A DNA stretch of 64,000 nt from JAWVFM01 sp963823245. Its GTDB lineage: Bacteria; Actinomycetota; Thermoleophilia; Solirubrobacterales; 70-9. The DNA is taken from assembly GCA_963823245.1 (NCBI GenBank), contig CAWGKQ010000008.1, positions 620,001-684,000 of the forward strand, in the 5' to 3' direction. The notes beneath the pieces were generated by a model. The model was not told the DNA's origin. It was given only the letters and a program-made list of their open reading frames with translations, and ran no database searches. Every line of letters starts with the position of its first letter. Position 1 is the stretch's first letter. Positions 26,770 to 36,647 of this stretch are shown piece after piece. Made by a program: the position numbers and the translations under genes.

Positions 26770-28319
26770 GCTGTTCGCGGAGGCTGTCGCACAAACCCCC
26801 TGCTGTCCGGGCCACTTTGGACCATCTCGGGCACGCCACAGAACTTCCTCGCCTGCGACCGAGACCAACCGCTGCTCTTGCCGCCGGACCTGCGCGAGTG
26901 GCTGCCCGACGATCACCTCGCCTGGTTCGTGATCGAGGCGATCGAGGAGCTCGACCTCGAGCCCTTCTACGCCGCCTACCGCTCCGACGGCCACGGCGCC
27001 GCCGCCCACGAGCCGAAGATGATGCTCACCCTGCTCGCCTACTCCTACGCGGTCGGCGAGCGCTCATCGAGGGGAATCGAGCGCCGCTGTCGCGAGGACG
27101 TCGCCTTCCGCGTCATCTGCGCCAACCAGATCCCCGACCACGCGACGATCGCCCGCTTTCGGGTCCGCCACGAGGGCGCGCTCGCCGAGCTCTTCGGCCA
27201 GGTGCTCGGCCTCTGCGCCGAGGCCGGGATCGTCGAGGTCGCGGTGCTGGCGGTCGACGGCTCAAAGCTCGAGGCCTCGGCCTCAAACCACGCCACCCGA
27301 AGCTACGAGCAGATCGCCGCCGAGATCCTCGCCGAGGCGGGCCGGATCGACCGAGCCGAGGACGAGCTCTACGGCTCCGCGCGCGGCGACGAGCTGCCCG
27401 AGCATCTGACCACCCGCGAGGGCCGCCGGGCCTGGCTTCGCGAGGCGAAGGAGCGGCTCGAGCGTGAGCGTGCCGAAAAGCCCGAGTCGGTGCCGAGGGA
27501 GCGGGGGAAGCGGCTTGAGATCGGCCGCCGCCGCTTGGTCGACGAGTGGCGGGCGGAGCATCAAGCCAACCGCGCCTACGAGGCCTACCGCGCGCGGGGG
27601 GTGATGCGCGACGGCCGGCGCTTCGGCCGCCCCCGGACCCGCACACGCCGCCCGCCAAGCCCGAGGGCAAGATCAACCTCACCGATCCCGACTCCAAGAA
27701 CATGAAGGCCTACCGCGGCTACCTGCAGGGCTACAACGCGCAGACCGTGACCACCGAGCGCCAGATCATCGTCGCCGCCGAGATCGCCCCCGACGGCCTC
27801 GACTTCGCTCAGCTCGACCCGATGGTCGCGGCGGCTGAGCGCGAGCTCGCCGACGCTGGCGTCACCGAGCGCCCCGAGGTCGTCCTCGCCGACGCCGGCT
27901 ATTGGTCAAACGAGCACATCGATCGCCTGCGCGAGCGGGGGATCACCCCGCTCGTCGCCGCCGACGCTGACCGAAGCAAAGGACCGCGAAAGACGCGGCT
28001 CGGCGGGCCCTACGACTTCATGCGCAGCGTCCTTCAAACCGACAGGGGCGCCGATCTCTACTCACGACGACAGTGGATGGTCGAGCCGGTGTTCGCCGAG
28101 ATCAAGCAGAACCGGCGGGCCGGGCGGTTCAAACGTCGGGGCAGGGCCGCCGTTCGCTCGGAATGGCGTCTGATCGCGGCCACCCACAACCTGCTGAAGC
28201 TCCACCGGCACACCCTGGCGGCCGCCGCGGCCTGAGGCGAGGGCCGGAAGGCCCTGCCGTTTTCCGGATCGAGCCGTTCGCGCCTGGTCAGCGTTTACGC
28301 GACAGCCTCCGCGCAAAGC
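26770..28319 (+). mobile_element. IS1182-family insertion sequence with terminal inverted repeats
   Basis: An IS of about 1.55 kb. The left end at 26770 (GCTGTTCGCGGAGGCTGTCGC) and the reverse complement of the right end at 28319 match at most positions over about 28 bp, sharing CGCGGAGGCTGTCGC. One transposase gene split by a frameshift fills the interior. No clear target-site duplication was seen. The element sits between the metalloprotease start and an SDR gene. Confidence 0.85.
26812..28235 (+). pseudogene. IS1182-type DDE transposase, frameshifted
   Basis: The first part reads LREWLPDDHLAWFVIEA, the GRSSRGIERRC-like region and ICANQIPDHATIARFR, typical of the IS1182 N-terminal domain and first catalytic Asp region (VLAVDGSKL). 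The second part, one frame back, starts around FGRPPDPHTPPAKPEGK and continues with TDPDSKNMK, QGYNAQ, VLADAGYW and MVEPVFAEIKQNR (DDE Asp and Glu regions), ending at 28235. The frames change at the run of five C at 27630-27634. This could be a decayed gene, a sequencing error or programmed -1 frameshifting. No convincing start codon is seen near 26812, so the 5' boundary is approximate. Confidence 0.85.
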
Positions 28320-28347
28320 GGAAGCGATCGGCGGCGGCCCCGTTTCG

Positions 28348-29082
28348 TCAGCCCGCCTGCGCCGTCGGGCGAACGAGGATCTCGTTCAGCGTCATCCGGC
28401 GGGGCCGCCCGACAGCGAACGCGATCACCTCGGCGATGTCCTCCGGTTTGATCGCGAGGTCTTTGACGAACTCCTCAGTCGCTCGCTTGGTCTTCGCATG
28501 TGTGATGTGGTCGGTGAGCTCGGTCGCGACCGCGCCTGGCTCGATGACCATCACGCGGATGTCCGGCTGAAGCTCCTGACGCAGAGACTCTGACCAGCCG
28601 TTGATACCCCACTTGGTGGCGGCGTAGACCGCGTTTCCCGGTCGCGCCGTTCGTCCGGCGACCGACGAGATGTTGACGAGGTCTCCACCGCCGTCGCGAA
28701 GCTGATCGAGGAAGACCTCGGTGGTGGTGATCGCGCCGAGGAGGTTCGTCTCGATCATGTGTCGATAGTCGGATCGCTGCTCCTCGGAAAATGGTCCGAG
28801 CAGCATCATGCCCGCGTTGTTGATGAGGATGTCGGCACCGCCGAGATCCGCCCGCACACGGTCGGCCGCCGCCGCGATCGAGCCCCGCTCGGTGACGTCG
28901 GCCTCGATCGCAACCGCGGACCCACCGATGTCTTCGGTGAGCCTCTGGAGGCGATCGACACGACGGGCCAGCAAGGCCACGCGATGACCATCGGCGGCAA
29001 GGGCGCGAGCCGTTGCCTCGCCGATGCCCGACGACGCTCCCGTGATGACCGCGACACGGCCTGGATCCTGCTCAGTGCTCAC
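28348..29082 (-). CDS. SDR family NAD(P)-dependent oxidoreductase
   Basis: A classical short-chain dehydrogenase, 244 aa. It has a Rossmann TGASSGIGEATA motif, NNAG (INNAGMM), a catalytic Ser in NISSVAGR, and YAATK with Tyr and Lys. The GTG start at 29082 is preceded by AGGAGG at ideal spacing. It stands alone between the IS element and the SRPBCC gene. It probably oxidises or reduces a small alcohol or ketone; the substrate cannot be inferred. Confidence 0.93.
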   Translation of the reverse strand: MSTEQDPGRVAVITGASSGIGEATARALAADGHRVALLARRVDRLQRLTEDIGGSAVAIEADVTERGSIAAAADRVRADLGGADILINNAGMMLLGPFSEEQRSDYRHMIETNLLGAITTTEVFLDQLRDGGGDLVNISSVAGRTARPGNAVYAATKWGINGWSESLRQELQPDIRVMVIEPGAVATELTDHITHAKTKRATEEFVKDLAIKPEDIAEVIAFAVGRPRRMTLNEILVRPTAQAG

Positions 29083-29387
29083 GGCTGCCTCCTATCTTTG
29101 GGCGAGTGAAGCTCCGAGCTGTCGGACTTCCCTCAATCCGCCTTGTCTAACGCAGTCGGCTATGCGGAGGATCGCACCTCGGTGACGATGCCGCCTCTGC
29201 TGCTTTTCGCGAAGCCGAACCTCATGAGAGCGCTCTCCTGAGGCCTTTGCCGGCGGCTGCGCGTGGAAGCGCAGCCGCCTTGCGGTCGCGTCTGGAAGAT
29301 GGACTCCGTCCCATCAATCAGCCCGCGCGCCTTCTCCATCGAGTAGCGCCCTGGACGTCCTCGCAGCGGAGGCAGTAGGTTCGACGG
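29083..29387. other. Intergenic stretch with an 11-bp perfect hairpin
   Basis: No gene is seen. A strong hairpin GGCGGCTGCGC-GTGGAA-GCGCAGCCGCC lies at 29252-29279, terminator-like but without a T run. The rest must hold the promoters of the divergent SDR and SRPBCC genes. Confidence 0.6.
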
Positions 29388-29837
29388 GTGGCATCGCAGT
29401 CCGGAGAGTTGACCCTCGAGATGGTCCGCGCCCTGCCCGTCGCGCCTTCGCGCGTCTTCGCCTCCTTCAGCGATGCGGACGAGCTGGCGAAGTGGTTCGG
29501 GCCGGAGGGCTTTACTGTTGGGAGCCTCGAACTCGACCCTCGCGTCGGAGGCACATACCGGATCGAGATGAAGCCGCCCGAGGGGGATCCCTTTCATCTC
29601 GGCGGGGAGTTCCGTGAGGTCGATCCGCCCGGCCGCCTCGCCTTCACGTTCGCGTATGAAGACCCAGATCCCGACGATGTCGAGACCCTGGTCGAGCTCT
29701 CGTTTCGCGATCGCGGCGAATCAACTGAGGTCGCCTTCACTCAGGGTCGCTTCAAGACCGAAGCGCGCCGTGCGCTTCACCGCGACGGTTGGACGGACAG
29801 TTTCGACAGGCTCGAGCAATTCATCTCGCAGCCATAG
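29388..29837 (+). CDS. SRPBCC / AHSA1-like domain protein
   Basis: A 149-aa START-like fold protein. Typical features are the start MVRALPVAPSRVFASFSD, the WFGPEGFT block, GGTYRIEMKPPEG, and a C-terminal helix WTDSFDRLEQFI. Members bind hydrophobic ligands or act in stress and polyketide chemistry; this one has no assigned ligand. The GTG start at 29388 is chosen. The TPR-LuxR regulator follows 159 nt downstream on the same strand. A broken SRPBCC gene of another subfamily lies near 63 kb. Confidence 0.85.
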   Translation: MASQSGELTLEMVRALPVAPSRVFASFSDADELAKWFGPEGFTVGSLELDPRVGGTYRIEMKPPEGDPFHLGGEFREVDPPGRLAFTFAYEDPDPDDVETLVELSFRDRGESTEVAFTQGRFKTEARRALHRDGWTDSFDRLEQFISQP

Positions 29838-29996
29838 CTTCCGCGCGCCGCCGATGCAACGCAGCCCGGCGAGGGAAAGCGCGCAGGCAGGCCTTTGCCC
29901 TCTTCGAGGCGAAGACCTCGCTGTTTGCGAACGGCTGACGAGGGCCTCTCCATCGCCTCGCCCGCTCGGACCCGCAGCTGCGTAGGGTTTCGAAGG

Positions 29997-31676
29997 ATGG
30001 AGCCTCGGCCCGAATCGTCCAAGGGGGTGGCACAAGGGCGGGACGCCCTCCTCAAAGGCGCATGGAGCGAAGCGAAGCAGGCCTTCGAGCGCGCGCTCAA
30101 AACGCGGGAGTCTGCGGCGGCGCTGGAGGGATACGCAGAGGCGACCAGGTGGCTAGGCGAGGCATCGGCGAGTCTGGACACTCGCGAGCGAGCATTCCGC
30201 GCCTACAGAGCCGCGGGGGACAAGAACGGAGCTGCGCGCTCCGCCACGTGGCTCGCCTACGACCACATTGTGTTCCGCGGCGATGCCGCGGTCGCGACGG
30301 GATGGTTCGCGCGCGCGCACCGGCTGCTCGAGGGGCTCGAGGACAGCGAGGAGCGAGGGTGGCTCGCGTTCTTCGAGGGAGAGGTGGCGCTGGTCGCGCA
30401 GGACGATGCGGTCCGCGCCGGGGAGCTTGCGGCGACCGCCACCGAGGTCGGCGCTCGCCACGGGATTCTCGACCTTGAGATGCTCGGTCGCTCCCTCGAG
30501 GGGCTCGCTCGGGTCGCGACCGGCGAGGTGCAAGAGGGCATGGCGCTGCTCGACGAAGCCACGGCGGCCGCTGTGTCGGGCGAGTTCTCCGCCCTCCAGT
30601 TCGCGGGGGGCGCCTGCTGCCATCTGATCTACGCGTGCGAGCGGGTGCAGGACGTCGACCGCGCCGCCCAGTGGACGAACACGGTGCGCGGCTTCTGCGA
30701 GCAACGGTCGGTGCCGCAGCTATTCGGCTTCTGCCGCGCGCACTACGCCGGGGTCCTGATCCGGCGCGGCGAGTGGGAGGAGGCCGAGCGAGAGCTGGAC
30801 GAGGCCATCGGCTCCTTTGAGCTCGGAGCCCCGGCGCTGGTGTTCGAGGCGCTCCTGCGCATGGCGGAATTGCGGCGCCGGCAGGGCCGTGCGGACGAGG
30901 CGGCCGAGCTCTGCGAGCGCATCTCGTCGCACCCGCAGGCGAAGCTGTGCCTCGCCGAGCTGGCGCTCGACCGCGGCGACCTGCGCGTCGCCGCCGATCT
31001 TCTCGATCGCTACCTGCGCGCGCTCCCGGCCGGCGAGAGGTTGGCTCGGGCACCGGCGTTCGCGCTCGCCGTTCGCGTTCACGCCGGACGCGGGGACACC
31101 GAGCTTGCCGCCTCGAACCTTGGCGAGCTCGGCACGATCGCTGCCGACGCCGCGACCGATCCGCTGCGCGCATCGCTTCGGTTCAGCCAGGGCTTGGTTG
31201 CCGCGGAGAGCGGCGGCGACGACGAGGCGCGCGAGGCATTCGAGGACGCCCTCGACCTTTGGACGCGCTGCGGAGACCCATTCGAAGCGGCTCGCGCGCG
31301 AGCATCGCTCGGAGTCGCCCTGTCCCACCTCGGGCGGCCCGGCGAGGCGGAGCTCGAGCTGAGCACGGCCGTCGACGACCTGGCAGCGCTCGGCGCCAAG
31401 GGCGAGCGAGAGCGCGTGATCGCCCTGCTCGCCGAGCTGCACGAGCCAGGTCCCAGGGGAGTGCGGGCGGGCGCGGAGGATAGGGGCGGCCTCAGCCGCC
31501 GCGAGCTCGAGGTGCTGCGCCTCGCCGCGCAGGGACTCACCGACCCGGAGATCGCGGAGCGGCTTGTCGTCTCCAAGCACACCGTGCACCGGCACATGGC
31601 CAACGTCCGCACGAAGCTGAATCAGCGCTCGAAGGCCGCGGCGGTCGCCAGGGCCGCCGAGGAAGGACTCCTCTGA
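29997..31676 (+). CDS. LuxR-family regulator with TPR-like sensor region
   Basis: A transcription factor with a long alpha-helical TPR-like N-terminal region (about 1-480) and a C-terminal LuxR/GerE HTH (LSRRELEVLRLAAQGLTDPE, then IAERLVVSKHTVHRHMANV). No receiver or NB-ARC ATPase domain is present. From ATG 29997 it is 559 aa; the frame opens earlier but that part is Arg-rich and unlike the family. It is clearly paralogous to the regulator at 52549-54177: both contain LIYACERV, the LFGFCR(A/T)HYAGVL block and RRRQGRADEA. It lies directly upstream of an MMPL exporter and a methyltransferase, its plausible targets. Confidence 0.88.
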   Translation: MEPRPESSKGVAQGRDALLKGAWSEAKQAFERALKTRESAAALEGYAEATRWLGEASASLDTRERAFRAYRAAGDKNGAARSATWLAYDHIVFRGDAAVATGWFARAHRLLEGLEDSEERGWLAFFEGEVALVAQDDAVRAGELAATATEVGARHGILDLEMLGRSLEGLARVATGEVQEGMALLDEATAAAVSGEFSALQFAGGACCHLIYACERVQDVDRAAQWTNTVRGFCEQRSVPQLFGFCRAHYAGVLIRRGEWEEAERELDEAIGSFELGAPALVFEALLRMAELRRRQGRADEAAELCERISSHPQAKLCLAELALDRGDLRVAADLLDRYLRALPAGERLARAPAFALAVRVHAGRGDTELAASNLGELGTIAADAATDPLRASLRFSQGLVAAESGGDDEAREAFEDALDLWTRCGDPFEAARARASLGVALSHLGRPGEAELELSTAVDDLAALGAKGERERVIALLAELHEPGPRGVRAGAEDRGGLSRRELEVLRLAAQGLTDPEIAERLVVSKHTVHRHMANVRTKLNQRSKAAAVARAAEEGLL

Positions 31677-31684
31677 GCCACTAG

Positions 31685-31707
31685 CCGGCGCCGCGCCAGG
31701 GCGCCGG
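31685..31707. terminator. Hairpin after the LuxR-type gene
   Basis: CCGGCGCC-GCGCCAG-GGCGCCGG, an 8-bp GC stem 8 nt after the regulator stop. No T run follows, so termination is uncertain. Confidence 0.45.
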
Positions 31708-31794
31708 TGGCCTCGACGGGCCATTTTCGCCGAGCCGCTCGAAATGGCCTCGGGAGGCGAAGTCACGGCCGGAAATCCGGCTTATAACCGACCC

Positions 31795-33918
31795 ATGATG
31801 AATCTCGGACGAATCGGACGTGTGGGGCGGTGGGCCGCGGATCACCTGAAGCTGGTCGCCGCCGGATGGCTCGTGATCTTCCTCGGCCTCGGCTTGCTGG
31901 CGCCGCGAGCAGAGCAGACGCTATCGGGAGCCGGCTGGAAGGCGCTTGGCTCGGAGTCGGTGAGAGCGCGCCAGATCATCGACCGGAAGTTCGGCGGCCT
32001 CGGCGCCTACTCCCTCGCCGTCGTCGTGTCGGGGCAGCGGCAAACGGTCGGCGATCGCGCGTTCCGCGCCACGATCGGCCGCGTGCGCGCCGAGCTCGAG
32101 CGCGACTCGGCGGTTGCGACCGTCGTCGGTCCTCGTGAGAGCGGATCGGTCTCGCCCGGCCAGCGGGTCGCCGTCGTCCGCGCCGGTGCCGCCGAGGGCG
32201 ACACCGCGATGGTCGACGCCGCGGAGCGCCTGGCCGGGCCGCTGGAACGTCTCGGATCCGGCGGAATCCAGGTCACCCTGACCGGCGCGCCGGCGCTGTG
32301 GGCGGACTTCAACCAGGCGAACAAGACGGCGATGCTGAAGTCGGAGGTCCTCTCGTGGCCTGTGACACTCGCGATCCTCGTGCTCGCGTTCGGCTCGCTC
32401 GCCGCCGCGGGGCTGCCGCTGATGCTGGCGGTGCTGGGACTGATCTGCGCCGGCGGGGGGCTCTGGCTCTCCACTCAGTTCGGGGACGTGACGATCTGGG
32501 CGATGAACTTCGCGCTGATGTTCGCCCTGGCGGTCGGAATCGACTACGCGCTGTTCATCGTCGTGCGCTTCCGTGCCGCGCTTCGGACCGGGCTGGAACC
32601 CCGTGACGCGGCGGGCCTCGCCCTCGATACGGCGGGCAGGGCGGTGCTGATCAGCGGCCTCACCGTGCTCGCCTCGTTGGCCGCGGTGATGATCGTTCCC
32701 AGCCCGCCGTTCCGCACCGGCGCGCTCGGAATCCTGCTCGCCGTCAGCTTCGTGCTGGCGGCCTCCCTCACCCTTCTGCCCGCACTGCTCGCGCGCCTGG
32801 GTCCGCGGATCGATCGCCTGGCCCTGCCCTGGCGCCACGGCCTCGAACACCGCAGCGAGTGGTTCGCGCGCTGGGGGCGGAGAGTGTGGAGGCACCCGAT
32901 CGCGCTCGGAGGCGCGGCGCTCGCGTTGCTCGCGCTGCTGATGGCGCCGCTGCTGGACCTGAGGACCGAGATGCCGTCGGTTGGCGCCGTGCCCCAGGAC
33001 TCGGGCGCGCGGATCGGCTACGAGCGCATCCAGCATGCCTTCGGGCCGGGCTCGGCGAGCGAGCTTCAGATCGTTGTCTCAAAGCGAGACGCGCGAGCCG
33101 CGCGCGCGACGCTGCTCCAGAGCGCGAACATCGCAACGGTCAGCGAGCCCGAGCGATCGGGCGGGCAGGCCCTCATCCGTGCCACGCCCACCGTCGATGC
33201 GGATCACGTCAGCGGCGTTGTCGGCGACCTGAGGGCGTCCCTCCCGGGCGGCGCGATGGTCGGCGGCTCCGCGGCCGAGAACGCCGATCTCACAACCACG
33301 CTTCACGAGTGGACGCCCCGGATCTACGCCCTCGTGCTCGGGATCGGCTTCCTCCTGCTGCTCGTGATCCTCCGCGCGCCGGTCGTCGCCGCGGTCGCGG
33401 TGCTGCTGAGCCTCCTCGCAACAGGGGGTGCGTTCGGAGTCGCGAAGCTCATCTTCCAGGACGGTCTTGGGGCCGGGGTGCTGGGGTTCTCGCCGCAGGG
33501 CTTCCTCGACGCGTGGAGCCCGGTGTTCTTCTTCGCCCTGATCTTCGCCCTGGCCATGGATTACACGGTGTTCCTGCTGGCTGCGGTGAGGGAGCACTTC
33601 GAGCGCTCGGGCGATGCGCGGGAGGCGGTGGTGGAGGGGCTGGCCGACGCCGGGCGGCCGATCAACGCCGCCGCGGCGGTCATGGTGTTCGTCTTCCTCA
33701 CCTTCTCGCTGTCCGGGCCGCTGCCTCCGAAGGAGATGGGCGTGATCCTCGGGGTCGCCGTGCTGCTCGACGCCACTTTCGTGCGCCTCCTGCTCCTCCC
33801 TGCCGCCCTGCGGCTGCTGGGGCCCGTGGCCTGGTGGATTCCGAGCCGAGTCGACCGCCGGCTTCCGGGAGCGCGGACGGCCGGCGCCGGGGTCACGGCG
33901 CCCGCGAGGTTGCGGTGA
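31795..33918 (+). CDS. MMPL/RND family transporter
   Basis: A 707-aa inner-membrane transporter of the RND superfamily. The N-terminal TM helix (LKLVAAGWLVIFLGLGLLAP) is followed by an extracytoplasmic domain, a first TM bundle with ALMFALAVGIDYALFIVVRFR (GIDYALF motif), a second external domain, and a second bundle with ALIFALAMDYTVFLLAAVRE. The repeated (G/M)DY motifs are the proton-relay sites of MMPL proteins. It exports lipids or drugs in relatives. The ATG at 31795 or 31798 is preferred to an earlier in-frame ATG because the family start lies at the first TM helix. It is between the TPR-LuxR regulator and a methyltransferase. Confidence 0.9.
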   Translation: MMNLGRIGRVGRWAADHLKLVAAGWLVIFLGLGLLAPRAEQTLSGAGWKALGSESVRARQIIDRKFGGLGAYSLAVVVSGQRQTVGDRAFRATIGRVRAELERDSAVATVVGPRESGSVSPGQRVAVVRAGAAEGDTAMVDAAERLAGPLERLGSGGIQVTLTGAPALWADFNQANKTAMLKSEVLSWPVTLAILVLAFGSLAAAGLPLMLAVLGLICAGGGLWLSTQFGDVTIWAMNFALMFALAVGIDYALFIVVRFRAALRTGLEPRDAAGLALDTAGRAVLISGLTVLASLAAVMIVPSPPFRTGALGILLAVSFVLAASLTLLPALLARLGPRIDRLALPWRHGLEHRSEWFARWGRRVWRHPIALGGAALALLALLMAPLLDLRTEMPSVGAVPQDSGARIGYERIQHAFGPGSASELQIVVSKRDARAARATLLQSANIATVSEPERSGGQALIRATPTVDADHVSGVVGDLRASLPGGAMVGGSAAENADLTTTLHEWTPRIYALVLGIGFLLLLVILRAPVVAAVAVLLSLLATGGAFGVAKLIFQDGLGAGVLGFSPQGFLDAWSPVFFFALIFALAMDYTVFLLAAVREHFERSGDAREAVVEGLADAGRPINAAAAVMVFVFLTFSLSGPLPPKEMGVILGVAVLLDATFVRLLLLPAALRLLGPVAWWIPSRVDRRLPGARTAGAGVTAPARLR

Positions 33919-34168
33919 CCGCCCAGACGACAGGAAGCCATCCCCGGCTGACGTTCGCCGGCGTATTCTTCGTTGGCGACCTGCGCGTGGGCGAGACCGC
34001 CGCCCGGTGGCTGCTGGCAGGCGGCGGAGCCGCCACTTCGCGGCCTCGATTCGTAGCGGAGCGCCGTGATAGCGGGCGCGGGCTACGCAAACGCTTGGAG
34101 TCGTGCTTGCGGCCGGCATGGCCGCTGATCATGCGGGTCGACGATCCGCTCGAACGAGGGAGGTCAAG

Positions 34169-35002
34169 ATGACCAACGAGAGGACCAGCACCGGGGGCGC
34201 CACGAGCACGGCAGGGCACCTGCCGCAGCTCGACGCAACGTCGCTCGTCGACGCCGGCGAGCTCGAGTCCCGCGTCAAGGCGATGTACCGCGAGGTGGCG
34301 GAGGACGCGCGAGGCGACTTCCACTTCGAGACCGGTCGGGTCCTCGCCGAGCGGCTTGGCTATCCGCCCGAGCTCCTCGATCGGATCCCGGCGGAGGCGA
34401 TCGAGTCCTTCGCCGGCGTCGGCTATCACTTCGACCTGGCGTCGATCGTCGACGGCGAGCGTGTCCTCGACCTCGGCAGTGGGTCGGGGACCGACGTCTT
34501 CTTCGCCGCACAGCAGGTGGGCGCCGGCGGAGTCGTCGGGCTCGATTTCACCCCGGAACAGGTTCGGAAGGCGGAGCGCCTCCGCAAGTCCGCGACCATC
34601 ACCAACGTCGAGTTCGTTGAGGGTCCGATCAGCGAGGCGCCGTTCGAAGACGCGAGCTTCGACCTAGTCATCTCGAACGGCGTGATCAACCTCTCGCCGA
34701 TCAAGGCTCGGGTCTTCGCCGAGGCGGCCAGGGTGCTGCGACCCGGCGGGCGGCTCGCGCTGGCGGACATCGTCAGCGCGCGTCCGCTCAAGGAGCGAAC
34801 CCGTCGCAACACCGAGCTGTGGGCGGCCTGCATCGCGGGAGCGGTCCCGCGCCGAAGCTACGCCGATGCGATCGAGCGGGCGGGCCTCTCCGTCACGGAG
34901 ACCCGAGGCAATGACTACCGCTTCATCTCCGAACGAGCTCTCGACGCCTGCAACACCTACGGGGTGGAGAGCATCTCGCTGGTCGCGACAAAGCGGTCTT
35001 GA
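34169..35002 (+). CDS. Class I SAM-dependent methyltransferase, ArsM-like
   Basis: A 277-aa methyltransferase. SAM motif I is VLDLGSGSGTDVFFAAQQ, followed by GVVGLDFTPEQ, SFDLVISNGVINLSP and VLRPGGRLALADI. The order and the AACIAGAVPR block resemble arsenite methyltransferase ArsM. However, the Cys that follows motif I in ArsM (GTGxDC) is Val here, so arsenic methylation is doubtful. The ATG at 34169 has GGGAGG 5 nt upstream and is preferred to an earlier in-frame ATG. It is the third gene of the regulator-MMPL-methyltransferase run. Confidence 0.82.
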   Translation: MTNERTSTGGATSTAGHLPQLDATSLVDAGELESRVKAMYREVAEDARGDFHFETGRVLAERLGYPPELLDRIPAEAIESFAGVGYHFDLASIVDGERVLDLGSGSGTDVFFAAQQVGAGGVVGLDFTPEQVRKAERLRKSATITNVEFVEGPISEAPFEDASFDLVISNGVINLSPIKARVFAEAARVLRPGGRLALADIVSARPLKERTRRNTELWAACIAGAVPRRSYADAIERAGLSVTETRGNDYRFISERALDACNTYGVESISLVATKRS

Positions 35003-35521
35003 GGCCCTCGGGCTCGTGCTGACGCGGAGGCCGAACACCTTCAGTGCAGCGGCCGGGCGGTTGGCGAAGCCTCTTCTTCACCTGGCGGCTTGCCCGGGGT
35101 GGGCGAGCACTGAAACCGCGGTGCGGTCGATTGGGTCAACGCCGCGACCGTGATGTTCACCTCGACGCTGTCGCTGGTCCTTGTAGCGGTGACCTTGCGG
35201 GGACAGTGACGCACCGCCGCCCGATCGCTCGTCGCAAATAGATGCTCGATTGATGCACCGTGATCCGACGATGCTTGCCTCATCGTCGAAACGAAGGGTC
35301 TCGAAGACATCCAGGTCGCTTGAAGGATCGACGCGCCCGGCATGGTGTCGTGACGCTATTGAGCTGTCTGGACGCCAATGGGACTACGAAAGTCCTAAAC
35401 GGCCCTTTGATGCCTACACGGGCGACACCGTGGAGGGCTTGCGCCAAGCCCTAGCTGTAGCTACTCATGGTTGCCGCGGGCGGTGGAGTCGAGCCTGGCT
35501 TCGACTCGCGTGGTGTGCGCT
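35003..35521. other. Intergenic stretch without a supported gene
   Basis: It is slightly lower in GC than its flanks. A minus-strand frame at 35041-35343 would encode a 100-aa protein with CPRKVTATRTSDSVEV, but it has no clear ribosome site or recognisable domain. It may be a decayed gene. No hairpin or tRNA was seen. Confidence 0.4.
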
Positions 35522-36643
35522 CTACCGCTGGGGCGCGGCGCGCGGCATCTTCTGGATCTCACCCGAGGAGACGACTGCGTGCGCCAGCTCACCATCGGAA
35601 GCCGGCTCGATTCGACGACGGCCCTCAATCGGCGTCACCCATAGCTCGTCCACCAAGATCACGATCAGCGAGAGGATCGGCACCGCCACGAAGAGGCCGA
35701 TGAAGCCGAAGAGCTCGCCGATGACGATGACCCCGATCGCCACGACCGCAGGCTGGAGCTTGACACGGTTTGCCATCACCAGCGGCATCGTGACGTAGCT
35801 CTCGATTGCATGGACGCCAACGTAGATCGCGAGGACGACGAGTGCCGTCCCGGGCGACTGCGAGAGTCCGTAGAGCACCGGGGGGATCGCTCCCAAGGGC
35901 GTGCCGAAGTACGGGATCAGGATCAAGACCGAGGAGAACACGGCGAAAAGGACGGCGAAGTCGAGGCCGATCAACTGAAGCCCGACCCACAGCAGCACGC
36001 CATTGATGAGCATTCCGACCAGGACGCCCTGCATCCACCCGATCCACGCGCCGCGAAGCCGCTCCATGACATCGCGAGCACGCTCGCGCCCTTCCGGCGG
36101 GAATATCCGCAGGGCCCCATCCAGCAGAGGCTGTGGCCGGATCGCCATGTAATAGGCGGTGATCAGAATCAGGAGCAGCGCAGCAAGCCCCGTGACGATG
36201 CTCTTTCCGACTGTCGCGATCGGGCCGACCAGCTTCGCTGGATCGTTCGTGTAGCCATTTAGGAAGTGCTTGATCTGAACGCCGACCTCGCTAGGTTGAT
36301 TGCCGCTTGCGTGGGCGATCTTCGCCTTCAGAGCATCGAGGATTGAGGGAACCTGATCGGCGAAGGTCCTGACCTCGCCGACGAATGCTGGAATCACGAG
36401 CGCAAGGATCCCGGCCAAGACGCCAAGCCCAAACAGAAGGCCGATCAGCGCACCGATCGCGCGGGGGACCCGAAAGCGCTCGAGCCTCGTCGCAAGCGCG
36501 GAGAGAGGAATTGCGATCAAGACCGTCATCAGGATCGCCACGAGGAGCGTCGCGAGCTGTTCGAAGAGGAGTCCCAGGACGACCAGCCCGAAGGCGAGCA
36601 GGACTGCTCGAGAGGCAGGATGCAGGCGACCGGACGCCTCCAT
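35522..36643 (-). CDS. AI-2E family transporter
   Basis: A 373-aa polytopic membrane protein of the AI-2E/YdiK/PerM family. It has two N-terminal helices (AVLLAFGLVVLGLLFEQL), an ERFRVPRAIGALIG stretch, a central soluble helical region and a C-terminal bundle with FAVFSSVLILIPYFGTPLGAIP and VMANRVKLQPAVVAIG, both family signatures. The substrate is uncertain: members include Na+/H+ antiporters as well as the AI-2 exporter TqsA. The open frame extends to 36805, but that overlaps the upstream gene. The ATG at 36643 lies 4 nt after that gene's stop, so the two form an operon. Confidence 0.88.
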   Translation of the reverse strand: MEASGRLHPASRAVLLAFGLVVLGLLFEQLATLLVAILMTVLIAIPLSALATRLERFRVPRAIGALIGLLFGLGVLAGILALVIPAFVGEVRTFADQVPSILDALKAKIAHASGNQPSEVGVQIKHFLNGYTNDPAKLVGPIATVGKSIVTGLAALLLILITAYYMAIRPQPLLDGALRIFPPEGRERARDVMERLRGAWIGWMQGVLVGMLINGVLLWVGLQLIGLDFAVLFAVFSSVLILIPYFGTPLGAIPPVLYGLSQSPGTALVVLAIYVGVHAIESYVTMPLVMANRVKLQPAVVAIGVIVIGELFGFIGLFVAVPILSLIVILVDELWVTPIEGRRRIEPASDGELAHAVVSSGEIQKMPRAAPQR

Positions 36644-36647
36644 TGCC

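Noticed and set aside
25933..26790. Upstream extension of the transposase frame
   Set aside because: It crosses the IS left end and is antisense to the metalloprotease; only the part inside the inverted repeats is homologous to transposases.
34169..35002. Confident arsM assignment
   Set aside because: The first ArsM cysteine is missing and no ars genes are nearby.
35041..35343. 100-aa minus-strand frame after the methyltransferase
   Set aside because: No ribosome site, domain or codon-use support; possibly a decayed gene.
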